Position numbers and translations under genes: made by a program
The notes under the pieces: generated by a model
The model's database searches: none
What the model was told of the DNA's origin: nothing
What the model saw: the letters and a program-made list of their open reading frames with translations, nothing else
NCBI GenBank assembly: GCA_035772405.1
Contig: JAYKKM010000378.1
Location: forward strand, 2,494,501 to 2,558,500
Reading direction: 5' to 3'
Length of the DNA stretch: 64,000 bases
From: Chrysogorgia sp. JL179-B06
Taxonomy: Eukaryota; Cnidaria; Anthozoa; Scleralcyonacea; Chrysogorgiidae
In this document: piece by piece, positions 62,000 through 64,000 of the stretch
Layout of the letters: every line of letters begins with the position of its first letter
Position numbering within the stretch: the first letter of the stretch is position 1

Positions 62000-62952
62000 T
62001 GGTTACCAGGGCCAAATTTTCCGATGCCGCGCATATCCTCAATATATATATACAAGGAAACTGAAAGTCACTCTACATTACGCCTGGAATCCCTTGATGA
62101 GGGACTAAACCTTTTATTCTTTTAGAAGACTTCTGTTTCTTTTATTAATACTAGAAATACGTATACGCAACAACCCCTCGCCGAATTGCTGTTTGAAACT
62201 TACAGTACAGTACTTCTTTTGGTTCTAAATTACTTGAATTAGATAATAGCCACTTCATTTGCCAAACTAAATAAATTTTCAGTGGACAATATCTCTCAGC
62301 TTTGTATTGTCTGAATTTAATTGTTTCATAGGACATCAAAATAAATACATGCAGTCCAAACTTTTTAATTTTTGAGTGCAGCAACAGAATAGTGGGGGTC
62401 TACTGCTGTTTCTACCATCAATCACTAAGAAAGAAATTACTTTTATCACAATTAATATTGATGACTCACGAAATAATCAAAGCAGTATTTAGTAACAGTA
62501 AGTTGATAATTCTACCCACATTCGACTACTGTGATGTGGAGCTGGCAGGAATATTGATGGTCATAATCAGAGGTCTCTAGGCATGTCAGGGAAACTGATC
62601 TTTCCTAAGTCGGGACTTGAAACTGATTGGTTAATAGAAATCCCAAGTTTTGTACCTCTTGTATTAGAAGCAAGTTACATTGTGTAATGCTAGTTAGGAA
62701 ATTCCATGGCATTTTAACATCATATCTACCACTAACGAGCTATTTTCCATGTTTCAATTAATCTGTTCATACATGTTATAGCACCATTATCTATTGCCAA
62801 ATATATGTGAAGGATATACAACTTTTGAGTTAAAATTAGTTTTTGTAACATTGAACTGTACATTTATGAATATGTGTTGAAATTTGTAACAACTGTAATT
62901 TGTTTGAAAACAAGACCCGGCTATCCTGTATAAATATTATTGAATTATTATT

Positions 62953-63011
<59 letters not shown>

Positions 63012-63260
63012 ACTAATAATAATAATGCATTGACATGCAGATTGCAGATACCATATTTGCCATGTAACAAAGCATATATATGGCATTGTGTACTATAGTA
63101 CTATAGATGGAGTACTGTAAACACAGATTATATATGGAATACATGCCAGTATACAAAACATGGACGTCAAGATCATATCGTCAGAAACATAATATTCCTG
63201 GTTGAAAAAATTATAACCTTCTTATTGCCAGTGACGGCCTCTTACCATTGAGCCATCGAG
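62000..63260. repeat. Dispersed repeat R, right copy, ending in a reversed tRNA-like SINE
   Basis: Direct copy of 45.15-45.19 plus 47.26-49.08 kb without the 2.06-kb insert, including (ATT)n at 62945-63010 and a reversed SINE head (CTCTTACCATTGAG) at 63239. Confidence 0.75.
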
Positions 63261-63429
63261 ATTCAGATGGAGAGACGTTACAATGATGCAATGGTTCTAA
63301 TGATATATGTACTGCCTATGCACAGCAGTTACTATATATTTCAGTAATGATTAATGATTGGGTGTTAATATATACACTGCTGTTATATCAATAGAATCAG
63401 TACATCAATGTAACGTTCACTCACCATCT
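63261..63429. repeat. Repeat R tail (empty site of the 49.1-kb MITE)
   Basis: Matches 49080-49120 and 49530-49632 with no MITE between. Confidence 0.7.
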
Positions 63430-63720
63430 GAGTCTTGGTAGCTCAATGGTCAGAGCATCTCACTGGAAATCAGAAAGTTATCCCTGTCCGGACACAGAAT
63501 AATTTTTCTGAGGATATGAGCTTGCTTGACAATCATCCATGTACTGTATCGTCTGTTTCCCCCCGAGCTCTCCCTTATTCACTACAGCAGTGTGTATATT
63601 AAGTATTAACACTGACAAGTATACATAGTAATGCTTGTTTATTGCTACAAAATTGTAGGCCAGGCCCAGGTCATATAAACACAGCAATAGTATGCATGTT
63701 TTTTCACCCTAAACTACTGT
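63430..63720 (+). repeat. tRNA-derived SINE, plus strand
   Basis: Box A TAGCTCAATGGTCAGAGCAT at 63440. Box B is degenerate (AGTTATCCCTGTCC). The body matches 60.85-61.09 kb. It forms a head-to-head pair with the reversed SINE at 63.2 kb. Confidence 0.75.
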
Positions 63721-64000
63721 ATATATAGGGTGAAAAAACTGTATATAACTACTGTATAAATTAATTATCAAACATATAGTATTTATAACTTGAGGTACAC
63801 AAAAATAATAAACATACTGTATATGCAATTCCAAAATTTGTACTACACTTACTATTCAGCAGTACATGGTATATATTTTAAACAACCCTTCTAAACTGTG
63901 CATGCATGCCGCATGCATGACATGCATGCATGCCACATGCATGCATGCATGCATGCCACATGCATACGTGCATGCATGCCAGCATGCAGGCAATTTGGCA
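63721..64000. repeat. AT-rich spacer ending in a TGCATGCATGCC array
   Basis: From about 63895 to the end: GCATGCATGCCACATGCATG-type units, cut by the window edge. Confidence 0.85.

Overview
This is a eukaryotic, metazoan, AT-rich window that is almost entirely repeat DNA. The mix of Penelope-like retroelements (PLEs) with hammerhead ribozymes, hAT, Harbinger, Crypton-like and CACTA/KDZ-like DNA transposons, tRNA-derived SINEs and many foldback MITEs suggests an invertebrate, and a cnidarian (perhaps an anthozoan) is my best guess. No window feature fixes the species. The only piece that looks like an ordinary host gene is one first exon of a p38-type MAP kinase (minus strand, 40680-40801).

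Layout. 1-1.1 kb: end of a dispersed repeat with a reversed tRNA-like SINE head, then a 0.5-kb foldback. 1.1-22.8 kb: a 'PLE/(TA)n' domain in which long (TA)n tracts alternate with PLE copies or short PLE terminal units, most of them in head-to-head inverted pairs. Two PLE protein families are present: PLE-1 (RT plus GIY-YIG, four linked copies at 2.1-9.8 kb and pieces at 16.9-18.6 and 21.0-21.4 kb) and PLE-2 (another RT/GIY-YIG lineage at 9.8-12.5 and 22.1-22.8 kb). Their ends carry hammerhead self-cleaving RNA motifs, some intact and some decayed. 20.1-22.1 kb also holds five copies of a tRNA-Ala-like SINE. 22.8-31.3 kb: GACGT-rich repeats, copies of a structured RNA-like repeat, a 33-bp minisatellite (25.1-26.5 kb), further PLE ends with hammerheads, and two MITEs that begin TTAAAG. 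31.9-34.7 kb: a decayed jockey-superfamily LINE with a 0.6-kb DNA element inserted into its RT. 35.2-40.3 kb: a truncated cysteine-protease ORF, tandem repeats, a MITE, and a hAT nested inside another hAT with a perfect 8-bp target duplication. 40.7-44.2 kb: the p38 exon, a non-autonomous hAT and a truncated PIF/Harbinger element. 44.6-49.6 kb: tandem repeats, a 2.06-kb long-TIR element and a dispersed repeat that recurs at 62.0-63.7 kb.

49.6-59.6 kb is the most gene-like part: two multi-exon genes in divergent orientation, 245 bp apart. The minus-strand gene (at least 9 exons, about 820 codons) is a KDZ/CACTA-like transposase. The plus-strand gene (7 exons, 479 aa, clean splice phases) is an unrecognised protein with a small beta-rich N-terminal module, a lysine-rich coiled coil and a conserved-looking C-terminal domain. 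Together they look like a two-gene mobile element, with the second protein as a candidate transposition partner. The window ends in TGCATGCA arrays and SINE copies.

No rRNA, CRISPR array, bacterial operon or canonical functional tRNA was found. All splice models were made by eye from GT/AG sites and reading phase.
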